Origin: Candidatus Cloacimonadota bacterium
GTDB taxonomy: Bacteria; Cloacimonadota; Cloacimonadia; Cloacimonadales; TCS61
Length of the DNA stretch: 13,212 nucleotides
Reading direction: 5' to 3'
Assembly: GCA_027858325.1 (NCBI GenBank)
Contig: JAQICU010000041.1
Span: 1-13,212 of the forward strand
Below, in pieces: positions 1 through 6,355 of the stretch. Numbering within the stretch: the first letter of the stretch is position 1; each line of letters opens with the position of its first letter. Made by a program: the position numbers and the translations under genes. Below the pieces are notes generated by a model. The model was not told the origin of the DNA. It did not search any database and saw only the letters and a program-made list of their open reading frames with translations.

Positions 1-30
1 AAACAGAAATAAGTTAAAATAGGAGGAAAA

Positions 31-543
31 ATGGCTAAAATAACTTTAAAAGGAAATGAAATAAATACGATCGGTGATATTCCTCTAGTTGGTGCAAATT
101 TAGATGATCTTCAATTCAAATTAACAAAAACAGATCTTTCAGACGTGGGAATAAAAGATTTCAGAGGAAAGAAGATAGTACTTAATATTTTTCCAAGCCT
201 GGATACTGGAGTATGCGCAGCGTCGGTTCGGAGATTCAATGCTGAAGTAGAGAAATTGAACAATACCGTTGTTCTGTGTATCTCGAAAGATTTACCATTT
301 GCTCATGCCAGATTCTGTGCTGCAGAGGGTTTGAAAAATGTTATATCCTTGAGTGAGATGAGAGATTCAAACTTCAGTGAGGGGATCGGAGTGAAGATCG
401 TGAATGGTCCAATGGCTGGATTAATGGCTAGAGCCGTGATCGTGTTAAATGAAGGTGGAGTTGTAAAATATACCGAACTGGTTCCTGAAATTATACAGGA
501 ACCAGATTATGATGCAGCGATAAAAAAAATAAAAGAAAAATAG
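31..543 (+). CDS. tpx: Thiol peroxidase (Tpx-type, atypical 2-Cys peroxiredoxin)
   Basis: This 170-residue protein is predicted to be a cytoplasmic peroxidase that reduces H2O2 and organic hydroperoxides, usually with thioredoxin as electron donor. The thioredoxin-fold region carries the Tpx signature SLDTGVCAASVRRFN, which places the peroxidatic Cys at residue 62. The resolving Cys is at 96 in FAHARFCAAEG, a spacing typical of Tpx. A third Cys, at 83, is not usually part of the mechanism. Length matches the family (about 165-170 residues). The start is fixed by AGGAGG a few bases upstream. The gene ends 8 bases before the ferritin gene, so the two are very likely cotranscribed. Only 30 bases precede it, so a promoter or an upstream gene cannot be judged. 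The family assignment is secure; the donor is inferred from the family. Confidence 0.96.
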   Translation: MAKITLKGNEINTIGDIPLVGANLDDLQFKLTKTDLSDVGIKDFRGKKIVLNIFPSLDTGVCAASVRRFNAEVEKLNNTVVLCISKDLPFAHARFCAAEGLKNVISLSEMRDSNFSEGIGVKIVNGPMAGLMARAVIVLNEGGVVKYTELVPEIIQEPDYDAAIKKIKEK

Positions 544-551
544 GAGTAAAA

Positions 552-1061
552 ATGTTATCAAAAAAGATTGAAAATGCAGTTAATGTGCAGATCAATAAAG
601 AATTATTTTCCGAGTATCTGTATCTTTCAATGGCAACTTATTTTGCCGCAGAGGGATTGAGCGGATTTGAAAATTTCTTTATTGTTCAAGCTCAGGAAGA
701 AAGATTTCATGTTATGAAATTTTATAATTTTGTAAATGAGCGTGGTGGAAGAGTTCTGCTGAAAAAGTTGGAAGATCCAAAAACAGATTTCGTTTCTGTG
801 GAAGAGATATTCGAGCTTGCTCTGGGGCATGAAATATTCATTTCCAAATCCATATATGAGCTAATGGACTTGGCTATAGAAGAGAAAGATCATGCAACAA
901 AGAGCTTTTTGAACTGGTTCGTGGATGAACAGGTGGAAGAAGAAGCATCAATGGAAGCAATTTTGGATAAGTTGAAATTAATCGGCGGTAAAGGTCACGG
1001 ACTTTTAATGATGGATAATGAATTGGGAGTACGCACTTTTACACCACCGGTAACCGAATAA
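552..1061 (+). CDS. ftnA: Non-haem bacterial ferritin
   Basis: This 169-residue ferritin is predicted to assemble into a 24-subunit cage that oxidises Fe2+ and stores it as mineral. The ferroxidase ligands are all visible and fall at the numbering used for E. coli FtnA: E17, E50, H53, E94, Q127 and E130. No haem-binding Met pattern of bacterioferritin was recognised, so FtnA type is preferred. The SD sequence TAGGAG overlaps the stop codon of tpx, showing tight coupling. Its place between a peroxidase and superoxide reductase fits a role in keeping free iron away from reactive oxygen species. The product call is very secure. The symbol is assigned by family resemblance only. Confidence 0.96.
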   Translation: MLSKKIENAVNVQINKELFSEYLYLSMATYFAAEGLSGFENFFIVQAQEERFHVMKFYNFVNERGGRVLLKKLEDPKTDFVSVEEIFELALGHEIFISKSIYELMDLAIEEKDHATKSFLNWFVDEQVEEEASMEAILDKLKLIGGKGHGLLMMDNELGVRTFTPPVTE

Positions 1062-1075
1062 ATAAGGAGGAAAAA

Positions 1076-1456
1076 ATGACACAATTAAGAGAGATTTATT
1101 ATTGCGAAAAATGTGGAAATGTTGTTGAAATTTTAACTGAAGGTGCTCCGGCTGTGGTATGTTGTGGGCAGCCCATGACAATGCTGATTGCTAAAACTGA
1201 AGTTGCTTCTGTGGAAAACCAAGTTCCATTCGTTGAAGAAAAAGATGGTGGGGTTTTGGTAAAAGTCGGGCAAAATACAGCTCATCCCATGTTGGAAAAA
1301 CATTATATCAAGTTCATCGAAGTGCTTACAGGCTGTAAAGTTTATCGTAAAGAGTTGAAACCAGAAAAAGCTCCGGATGCATGGTTCCCAGTTAAAAAAG
1401 AAGACATCAAAGAAGTACGTGAATGGTGTAATCTGCACGGACTATGGAAGAGTTAG
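1076..1456 (+). CDS. dfx: Desulfoferrodoxin-type superoxide reductase with altered catalytic-site residues
   Basis: This 126-residue protein has the two-domain layout of desulfoferrodoxin, which reduces superoxide to H2O2 without making O2. The N-terminal desulforedoxin domain carries the Fe(Cys)4 set C10, C13, C29 and C30. The C-terminal SOR domain carries H70 (TAHPM), H76 (EKHY), C118 and H121 (WCNLHGLWK). The segment that is normally EKHVP reads ENQVP at residues 47-51. The usual catalytic Lys is therefore Asn48 and one of the four equatorial His ligands is Gln49. E47 is kept. The fold is certain, but whether the centre is an active SOR is open. AAGGAGG precedes the start, and the ferritin gene ends 14 bases upstream. 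Confidence 0.93.
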   Translation: MTQLREIYYCEKCGNVVEILTEGAPAVVCCGQPMTMLIAKTEVASVENQVPFVEEKDGGVLVKVGQNTAHPMLEKHYIKFIEVLTGCKVYRKELKPEKAPDAWFPVKKEDIKEVREWCNLHGLWKS

Positions 1457-1462
1457 AAAATA

Positions 1463-1571
1463 GCTACAAGACTTGCACAGACAAAACATAGATAATGAGA
1501 TTTGTATCCTATTAACCAAGTATGAATTTGTTGTCAGAAAAATTCCGAGTAAGTCAGTGAGAGTCAGTAGC
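1463..1571 (+). promoter_or_regulatory. Structured leader, copy A (upstream of the winged-helix gene)
   Basis: This intergenic segment folds into an imperfect stem. GCTAC (1463-1467) pairs with GTAGC (1567-1571), GACT (1470-1473) with AGTC (1562-1565), CAC (1476-1478) with GTG (1557-1559), and GAC (1480-1482) with GTC (1553-1555). The helices are separated by AA/A, TG/AG and A/A internal loops. The right arm also holds a tandem repeat, GTCAGTGA and GTCAGTAG, with a 10-base period. The SD sequence AAGGAG of the next gene starts 5 bases after the stem. The same arms recur at 1776-1848. It could be an RNA leader, a protein operator or a small repeat element. No known riboswitch class was recognised. 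Confidence 0.55.
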
Positions 1572-1587
1572 AAAATAAGGAGAGAAA

Positions 1588-1767
1588 ATGTTTGAAAATA
1601 AACAGGTTGTTTTAGATGCGATGAAAACAGCGGGGAAACCCTTAAAAGGTGGAGAAATTGTTGAGTTAAGCAAGCTTGATAAAAAAGATGTCGATAAAGC
1701 AATGAAAGAATTGAAAAAAGAAGAGTTGATAATTTCACCCAAAAGATGTTATTGGGAGCCGAAGTAA
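1588..1767 (+). CDS. Small winged-helix-like protein, putative regulator (59 aa)
   Basis: An SD sequence (AAGGAG) and ATG open a 59-residue protein that starts MFENKQVVLDAMKTAGKPLK. The pattern resembles a minimal winged helix-turn-helix: a first helix (5-16), the turn PLKGGEI, a second helix, then DKKDVDKAMKELKKEELI as a putative recognition helix and start of the wing, ending SPKRCYWEPK. It has one Cys (C54) and many Lys residues, which suits nucleic-acid binding. Small proteins of this kind occur in anaerobes, but I cannot name a family with certainty. It lies between dfx and rubrerythrin and is flanked on both sides by the two copies of the structured leader. It is therefore a candidate regulator of the cluster; that role is inference. 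Confidence 0.8.
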   Translation: MFENKQVVLDAMKTAGKPLKGGEIVELSKLDKKDVDKAMKELKKEELIISPKRCYWEPK

Positions 1768-1775
1768 AATAAATA

Positions 1776-1848
1776 CCACAAGGCTTACACAGCTAAAATG
1801 CTGACTTATTGGTGTATACTTTCAGTATTGATCAGTGAGTGTCAGTGG
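1776..1848 (+). promoter_or_regulatory. Structured leader, copy B (upstream of rubrerythrin)
   Basis: This is the second copy of the stem seen at 1463-1571. CCAC (1776-1779) pairs with GTGG (1845-1848). After an AA/A loop, GGC (1782-1784) pairs with GTC (1841-1843), including one G·U. CAC (1788-1790) pairs with GTG (1835-1837), and after an A/A mismatch G1792 pairs with C1833. The left arm ACAAGGCTTACACAG matches copy A at 13 of 15 positions. The right arm ATCAGTGAGTGTCAGTGGC matches at 16 of 19. The central loop is shorter and unrelated. AGGAGG of rubrerythrin begins 9 bases downstream. One base pair changes from T-A in copy A to C-G here, which favours selection on pairing. Confidence 0.55.
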
Positions 1849-1866
1849 CTAAAATCAGGAGGATAA

Positions 1867-2403
1867 ATGTCAAAATTAAAAGGAACAAAAACAGAAAAAA
1901 ATCTTTGGGATGCTTTTGCCGGAGAATCGATGGCAAGAAATAAGTACACATATTTTGCCAAAGTTGCCAAAAAAGAAGGTTATGAGCAGATCTATAATCT
2001 GTTCCTGGAAACTGCTAAGAATGAGATGGAACATGCCAAGTTGCACTTCAAAGCTTTGGGTGAATTGGGAGATACTGCAGCTAACCTAAAAGCTGCTGCC
2101 AGTGGTGAGAATTATGAATGGACAGAGATGTATCCAAATATGGCAAAAGATGCCCGTGATGAAGGCTTCAAGGATATTGCAACAATGTTCGAAGGTATTG
2201 CTGCAGTGGAGAAGAAACATGAAGAGCGTTACAAAAAACTTCTGGCAAATATTGAGAATGGATCTGTATTTATCAAAGGTGGAAAAGTATATTGGAAATG
2301 TTTGAATTGTGGTCATATCCACGAAGGAATAGAGGCACTAAAGATTTGTCCTGTGTGTAAACATCCACAGGCGTATTTCGAAGTTCACGTAGAAAATTAT
2401 TAA
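1867..2403 (+). CDS. rbr: Rubrerythrin
   Basis: This 178-residue rubrerythrin is predicted to reduce H2O2 to water in the cytoplasm with electrons from rubredoxin or an NADH-linked reductase. The N-terminal four-helix diiron domain (about residues 5-128) shows E20, the ExxH pair E53/H56, E84 and E87 in the YEWTEMYP loop, and the second ExxH pair E115/H118. The C-terminal rubredoxin-like domain holds Fe(Cys)4 ligands C145, C148, C161 and C164. Length and domain order are those of classical rubrerythrin. The start is set by AGGAGG. The rubredoxin gene follows after a 23-base gap with its own strong SD. The immediate leader is the structured copy B. The assignment is secure. Confidence 0.97.
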   Translation: MSKLKGTKTEKNLWDAFAGESMARNKYTYFAKVAKKEGYEQIYNLFLETAKNEMEHAKLHFKALGELGDTAANLKAAASGENYEWTEMYPNMAKDARDEGFKDIATMFEGIAAVEKKHEERYKKLLANIENGSVFIKGGKVYWKCLNCGHIHEGIEALKICPVCKHPQAYFEVHVENY

Positions 2404-2426
2404 TAAATTCTAAATAGGAGGAAAAA

Positions 2427-2567
2427 ATGCAAAAGTATGTATGTGATGCTTGTGGTTGGGTATATGACCCAGCGGAAAATGACAATGTTGCATTTGCTGA
2501 TCTACCGGAAGATTGGGTATGTCCCGAATGTGGTGTAGGCAAAGATCTCTTTAGTCCAATTGATTAA
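2427..2567 (+). CDS. rub: Rubredoxin, short form (46 aa)
   Basis: This small electron carrier has two Cys-x2-Cys knuckles, CDAC (C6, C9) and CPEC (C32, C35), that bind one iron. It also has the conserved WVYDP and LPEDWVCPECG motifs. At 46 residues it is several residues shorter than the usual 52-54, because the loop after YDPAE is cut down. A comparable short form is known from Desulfovibrio desulfuricans. AGGAGG precedes the ATG. Its position directly after rubrerythrin makes it the likely electron donor to that enzyme and possibly to the superoxide reductase. The symbol is a generic label. Confidence 0.95.
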   Translation: MQKYVCDACGWVYDPAENDNVAFADLPEDWVCPECGVGKDLFSPID

Positions 2568-2576
2568 TTCGATTTA

Positions 2577-2608
2577 GAGTGGAGCAGTGGATTTCTGCTG
2601 TTCCACTC
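2577..2608 (+). terminator. Hairpin after rubredoxin (weak or partial terminator)
   Basis: GAGTGGA (2577-2583) pairs with TCCACTC (2602-2608), and GCAG (2584-2587) pairs with CTGC (2595-2598) across a small bulge. The loop is TGGATTT. The hairpin sits 9 bases after the rubredoxin stop codon. Only a short ATTTTA follows rather than a long T-run. It may terminate weakly, protect the 3' end of the upstream message, or be a processing site, so transcription could continue into the ZIP gene. Confidence 0.5.
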
Positions 2609-2628
2609 ACCGATTTTAAGAGGATTCA

Positions 2629-3447
2629 ATGATCTGGGAATGGTTCAAGGACTTAAGTCCGGTATTTCAGGCTTTTATTGCAACTTTATTCACTTGGTTT
2701 CTCACAGCTCTGGGTGCAGCTATGGTATTTTTCTTCAAAGAAATAAAGCGCCCTGTATTGGATGCGATGCTTGGTTTTGCTGCAGGTGTGATGATCGCTG
2801 CCAGTTTCTGGTCACTATTGGCTCCTGCTATTGAGATGACACAGGAAGTGAGCTCATTACCGGTTTGGTTACCCGCTCTCATAGGTTTCCTGGCTGGAGG
2901 AGCATTTCTCTGGATAGCCGATAGGATCTTGCCGCATTTGCACTTGGGATTGCCCATGAATGAAGCAGAGGGAATTCCTACAAACTGGAAAAGAAGTGTG
3001 TTGCTGGTTTTGGCAATAACTCTGCACAATATACCGGAAGGACTGGCTGTAGGTGTAGCGTTTGGAGCTTTAGCTATAAATCTGCCAGCGGTTACCTTGG
3101 CTGGTGCAATCGGTTTGGCTGTGGGAATTGGAATTCAGAATTTTCCGGAAGGTGTAGCCGTTAGCATTCCCCTGCGCCGAGAAAAACTTTCCAGAGCTAA
3201 GAGTTTCTGGTATGGGCAGCTATCTGGAGTTGTTGAACCAATTGCCGGTGTGATAGGTGCTGCTGCTGTTATCTTAATGCGTCCGATCTTGCCATATGCC
3301 TTAGCTTTTGCAGCAGGTGCTATGATCTATGTTGTTGTAGAAGAATTGATCCCGGAAGCACAGCAAGATAGAAACACAGATGTTGCCACTATCGGAGCCA
3401 TGATTGGTTTTGCGGTAATGATGACATTAGATGTAGCCTTAGGATAA
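2629..3447 (+). CDS. ZIP-family divalent metal transporter (GufA/ZupT-like)
   Basis: This 272-residue membrane protein has about eight hydrophobic segments and is predicted to carry Zn2+, Fe2+ or related cations across the inner membrane. The two ZIP signature helices are clear: LHNIPEGLAVGV (H133, N134, E137) and IQNFPEGVAVSI (Q170, N171, E174). These supply the binuclear metal site. A further VEELIPEA motif (E238, E239) lies near the C-terminus and E203 lies in GVVEP. A short His-containing stretch (PHLHLG, about 102-107) lies in the loop before the signature helices. SD AGAGG precedes the start. In this cluster iron is a plausible substrate, but the sequence cannot decide the metal. Confidence 0.92.
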   Translation: MIWEWFKDLSPVFQAFIATLFTWFLTALGAAMVFFFKEIKRPVLDAMLGFAAGVMIAASFWSLLAPAIEMTQEVSSLPVWLPALIGFLAGGAFLWIADRILPHLHLGLPMNEAEGIPTNWKRSVLLVLAITLHNIPEGLAVGVAFGALAINLPAVTLAGAIGLAVGIGIQNFPEGVAVSIPLRREKLSRAKSFWYGQLSGVVEPIAGVIGAAAVILMRPILPYALAFAAGAMIYVVVEELIPEAQQDRNTDVATIGAMIGFAVMMTLDVALG

Positions 3448-3478
3448 ATCTTATAGGTTATAAAAACTAGGAGTAAAA

Positions 3479-3931
3479 ATGACAAAAGAAAAGTTCAATG
3501 AAGCGATCGATTTTGCCATTGATGGTGAAAAAGAAGCTGTAGAATTCTATCAGGAATTACAGCAGAAAACAAAGTTCCAAGCTCGGAAAGAAATGTTGAA
3601 AGATCTTGAAAACATGGAAAAAGGTCATATTGTGATCTTAGAGAACATCAGATCTAAAGGTTTTCAGGAAATTACTGTGAAACAGGTTACTAATCTTAAT
3701 ATCAGCGAGTATATTGTGGACGTAAAACCCTATGACAATATGACATATCAGGACATCCTGATCATTGCCATGAAAAAAGAAGAACAAGCTCAGAAACTTT
3801 ATACAAATTTGGCAGGAAATTTTCCTGATACTGAACTGGAAACACTTTTCTTAAAACTTGCCAGCGAAGAAGCTGGTCACAAATTACAATTTGAAACTTT
3901 ATATGATGAACATATTTTGAAAGAAAATTAA
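3479..3931 (+). CDS. Rubrerythrin-like ferritin-fold protein without rubredoxin domain
   Basis: This 150-residue helical protein has the ligand pattern of a diiron ferritin-like domain: E17 (DGEKEAVEFY), the ExxH pair E47/H50 (MEKGH), E101/E102 (KKEEQAQKLY) and a second ExxH pair E131/H134 (EEAGH). It contains no Cys, so the rubredoxin domain of classical rubrerythrin is absent. Electrons would have to come from a separate protein, possibly the rubredoxin encoded upstream. The likely role is peroxide reduction or iron handling, but substrates of this group vary. AGGAG fixes the start. It ends 12 bases before another protein of the same superfamily, and the two are surely cotranscribed. Confidence 0.88.
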   Translation: MTKEKFNEAIDFAIDGEKEAVEFYQELQQKTKFQARKEMLKDLENMEKGHIVILENIRSKGFQEITVKQVTNLNISEYIVDVKPYDNMTYQDILIIAMKKEEQAQKLYTNLAGNFPDTELETLFLKLASEEAGHKLQFETLYDEHILKEN

Positions 3932-3943
3932 AGGGGAAAAATA

Positions 3944-4423
3944 ATGGAATTTTCACTTAATGAAGTCATAGAGCTCGCAATTCAAATTGAAAAAAGTGGT
4001 TATCAATTCTATGACACGGTTTTACAGAGAAAAGACTTAAGCAACAAAGCTAAAGAGCTTATTGAACGCCTGCGAAATGAAGAAATCAATCATGAGCGTA
4101 TTTTTAAAAGTTTAAGAACTGATAATGAATTTGATACAATGGGCGATCAGGTGGAATGGCAAGCTGCTGCATCCTTTTTGAAAGCTATTTCTGATTCACA
4201 TGTTTTCAACAAACCGGATGCCGCTATAAAATCAGCGATTGAAGCAGCTAACGAAATTGATATAATTGATTCTGCTATCCACTTTGAAAAAGATACCTTG
4301 ATCTTTTTCCACTCTTTGCATCAAAATACTTCCGATACCACAACTCAAAAGATCATTAAAAAAATTATTGATGAGGAAGTTTCACACGTTGTATTATTAG
4401 CGAAAATCAAAAGAGAATTATAA
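3944..4423 (+). CDS. Rubrerythrin-like diiron protein, paralog 1 (before fhs)
   Basis: This 159-residue protein contains no Cys and shows two helix-pair halves of a ferritin-like fold. The expected diiron ligands are present: E16 (IEKSGYQFYD), E47/H50 (NEEINH), E115 (FEKDTLIFF) and E145/H148 (DEEVSH). It is clearly paralogous to the product of 6356-6838 along its whole length, sharing the FYD, LRN, HVF, FEKDT and ExxH blocks in the same order. It is a likely peroxidase or iron-binding protein without its own electron-transfer domain. AAGGGG precedes ATG. The gene is followed by a 106-base leader and fhs. The superfamily is sure; the function is not. Confidence 0.87.
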   Translation: MEFSLNEVIELAIQIEKSGYQFYDTVLQRKDLSNKAKELIERLRNEEINHERIFKSLRTDNEFDTMGDQVEWQAAASFLKAISDSHVFNKPDAAIKSAIEAANEIDIIDSAIHFEKDTLIFFHSLHQNTSDTTTQKIIKKIIDEEVSHVVLLAKIKREL

Positions 4424-4428
4424 TTTAT

Positions 4429-4504
4429 AATGAGTTCATATAATTTAGTTTTCTTCTTGCTGTTGCCACTAGAAAGATCCATCAAAGAAGGACTAATTCT
4501 CATT
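4429..4504 (+). promoter_or_regulatory. Three-step inverted repeat in the fhs leader
   Basis: AATGAG (4429-4434) can pair with CTCATT (4499-4504). TTAGT (4445-4449) can pair with ACTAA (4492-4496). CTTCTT (4453-4458) can pair with AAGAAG (4485-4490). These form a nested arm of 17 base pairs around a loop of about 26 bases. There is no T-run afterwards, and the fhs SD AAAGGAG lies about 13 bases further on. It could be an mRNA leader element or a boundary structure between the two genes. It does not resemble the tetrahydrofolate riboswitch. Confidence 0.4.
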
Positions 4505-4529
4505 AAAATATTAAATAAAGGAGCATGCT

Positions 4530-6200
4530 ATGAAAAGTGATATTGATATTGCTCAAAATGCAAAAATGAAAAAGATCACAGAAATTGCCAAAACAATAGG
4601 ACTTTCTGCTGATGATATTGAATTATATGGAGATTACAAAGCCAAGATCAAATTAGAAGCTATTGAGAAACTCAAAGATCGATCTGATGGTCAACTGATC
4701 CTGGTTTCAGCCATTACACCAACCCCGGCTGGTGAAGGGAAGACTACTGTTTCTATTGGGTTAGCGCAGGCAATGAACAAGTTAGGAAAGAAGACCATTG
4801 CTGCTATCAGAGAACCTTCATTGGGTCCGATTTTTGGAATTAAAGGAGGAGCTGCTGGTGGTGGTTATTCTCAAGTATTGCCAATGGAGGATATTAATCT
4901 ACATTTTACTGGGGATATGCATGCTGTAACTGCAGCTAATAATAATCTTGCAGCACTAATTGATAATTCGATCTACAACGGCAATCCTTTTCGCATCAAT
5001 CCCCGAACTGTTGCCTGGAAACGAGTGATGGATGTGAATGACCGTTCTTTGCGTAATGTAGTGATAGGATTAGGAGGTAAAACCCAGGGAGTTCCTCGTG
5101 AAGATGGCTTCGACATAACTCCAGCTTCTGAGATCATGGCTATTCTTTGTCTTTCCAATGATCTTAATGATCTGAAAAGAAAAATCTCTGAAATTACAGT
5201 TGCTTATACATATGATAATGAACCTATTATAGTGAAAGATATGGGATTTGAAGGAGCAATTACTTCTCTTTTGAAAGATGCTCTCAAACCAAATCTAGTA
5301 CAGACAATTGAGAATACTCCTGCATTAATTCATGGAGGTCCTTTTGCCAATATTGCGCAGGGAACAAACAGCATAATAGCAACCAAAGCGGCTTTAAAAC
5401 TTTCCGATTATGTAATTACAGAAGCTGGTTTCGGATTCGATCTGGGTGCAGAAAAATTCTTTGATATAGTCTGCCCATATGGTAAGTTTTGTACTTCAGC
5501 TGTTATACTTGTTGCTACTGTACGTGCTATCAAACATCATGGCGGAATTAAAGTAAAAGATCTATCAAAACCCAATGCAGAAGCTGTTAAAAGAGGATTG
5601 GTAAATTTAGAGAAACATTTAGAGAACATCAGGAAATTCGGGATGAAGTCAGTTGTGGCTATAAATAAATTCTACACTGATACAGATGAAGAATTACAAA
5701 TCGTAGAAGAATTTGCCAAAGAAAATGGTTTTGATGCTTCCATTGTAGATTATTGGGGTAAAGGCGGAGAAGGCGGTCTGGATCTTGCAGAAAAAGTTTC
5801 AAATTTAATAGAAAACTATGTTTGTAAACTTAATCCATTATATAATTGGGATTCTCCGGTAGAAGACAAGATCCTTGCAGTTGCTAAACAGATCTATGGT
5901 GCCGAAAAGATAGATTTTACTACCGAAGCTAAAAGAGACCTCCGCCTTATTAAAAAGAGTGGTTACGATAAATTACCTATTTGTATAGCTAAAACTCAAA
6001 AATCTCTTTCTGATAATCCGAAACTTTTAGGCAGACCCAAAGATTTTCTTGTAACAGTCCGTAGGATATTAATAGCATCAGGGGCAGGATTCTTAATTCC
6101 GATAACAGGAGATATTATGAGAATGCCGGGTCTTCCTAAAACACCATCTGCAATGCAGATAGATATAGATGAGCATGGCTCAATTAAAGGTTTATTTTAA
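4530..6200 (+). CDS. fhs: Formate-tetrahydrofolate ligase
   Basis: This 556-residue cytoplasmic enzyme makes 10-formyl-tetrahydrofolate from formate, tetrahydrofolate and ATP. It feeds one-carbon metabolism, or runs in reverse to make ATP. The ATP-binding P-loop TPTPAGEGKTT is at residues 63-73. The family blocks REPSLGPIFGIKGGAAGGGY, INLHFTGDMHAVTAANN and EAGFGFDLGAEKF, and the C-terminal MRMPGLPKTPSAM, are all present. Length matches the family (about 555-560). Both ends are intact and AAAGGAG precedes the start. It is unexpected in a peroxide-defence cluster and lies between two paralogous diiron genes. No other folate gene is in the window, so the pathway direction cannot be read here. 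Confidence 0.98.
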   Translation: MKSDIDIAQNAKMKKITEIAKTIGLSADDIELYGDYKAKIKLEAIEKLKDRSDGQLILVSAITPTPAGEGKTTVSIGLAQAMNKLGKKTIAAIREPSLGPIFGIKGGAAGGGYSQVLPMEDINLHFTGDMHAVTAANNNLAALIDNSIYNGNPFRINPRTVAWKRVMDVNDRSLRNVVIGLGGKTQGVPREDGFDITPASEIMAILCLSNDLNDLKRKISEITVAYTYDNEPIIVKDMGFEGAITSLLKDALKPNLVQTIENTPALIHGGPFANIAQGTNSIIATKAALKLSDYVITEAGFGFDLGAEKFFDIVCPYGKFCTSAVILVATVRAIKHHGGIKVKDLSKPNAEAVKRGLVNLEKHLENIRKFGMKSVVAINKFYTDTDEELQIVEEFAKENGFDASIVDYWGKGGEGGLDLAEKVSNLIENYVCKLNPLYNWDSPVEDKILAVAKQIYGAEKIDFTTEAKRDLRLIKKSGYDKLPICIAKTQKSLSDNPKLLGRPKDFLVTVRRILIASGAGFLIPITGDIMRMPGLPKTPSAMQIDIDEHGSIKGLF

Positions 6201-6216
6201 GATTAAAATAACAGAA

Positions 6217-6337
6217 AACCTTGAAATCGCTTCTTTCAAAGAAGTTGGCAGTTAGCAATTTTAAGGTTGATAATAAACATGAAAGAAACCTTGAAAGGAT
6301 TAAGCTAGAAGAACTATTGAAAGAAATCCTTTCAAGG
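6217..6337 (+). promoter_or_regulatory. Two consecutive hairpins with interchangeable arms
   Basis: Hairpin 1 pairs AACCTTGAAAT (6217-6227) with ATTTTAAGGTT (6258-6268) at 10 of 11 positions. It encloses the near-perfect hairpin CTTCTTTCAAAGAAG (6230-6244). Hairpin 2 is a perfect 13-base inverted repeat, CCTTGAAAGGATT (6289-6301) with AATCCTTTCAAGG (6325-6337). The left arms share AACCTTGAAA. As a result 6219-6226 could also pair with 6330-6337, and 6263-6268 with 6287-6292. The SD of the next gene begins 8 bases later. There is no T-run. The layout resembles an attenuator or a translational switch, but the function is unknown. Confidence 0.5.
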
Positions 6338-6355
6338 AAAAAACAAGGAGGATCA

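Noticed and set aside
1457..1866. CRISPR-like or simple tandem repeat interpretation of the twin leaders
   Set aside because: There are only two copies, each spans two separated arms, and a real gene lies between them, so an array does not fit.
4439..4444. TATAAT upstream of fhs as a promoter
   Set aside because: No -35 box at a suitable distance, and the site lies inside the inverted repeat just after the upstream stop codon.
4424..4529. Tetrahydrofolate or ZTP riboswitch before fhs
   Set aside because: The conserved core sequences of those classes are not visible in this leader.
6221..6355. In-frame upstream extension of the second diiron paralog, from a TTG
   Set aside because: It would begin without a ribosome binding site and run through the inverted repeats. 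AAGGAGG before ATG 6356 and the alignment with the paralog both support the shorter protein.
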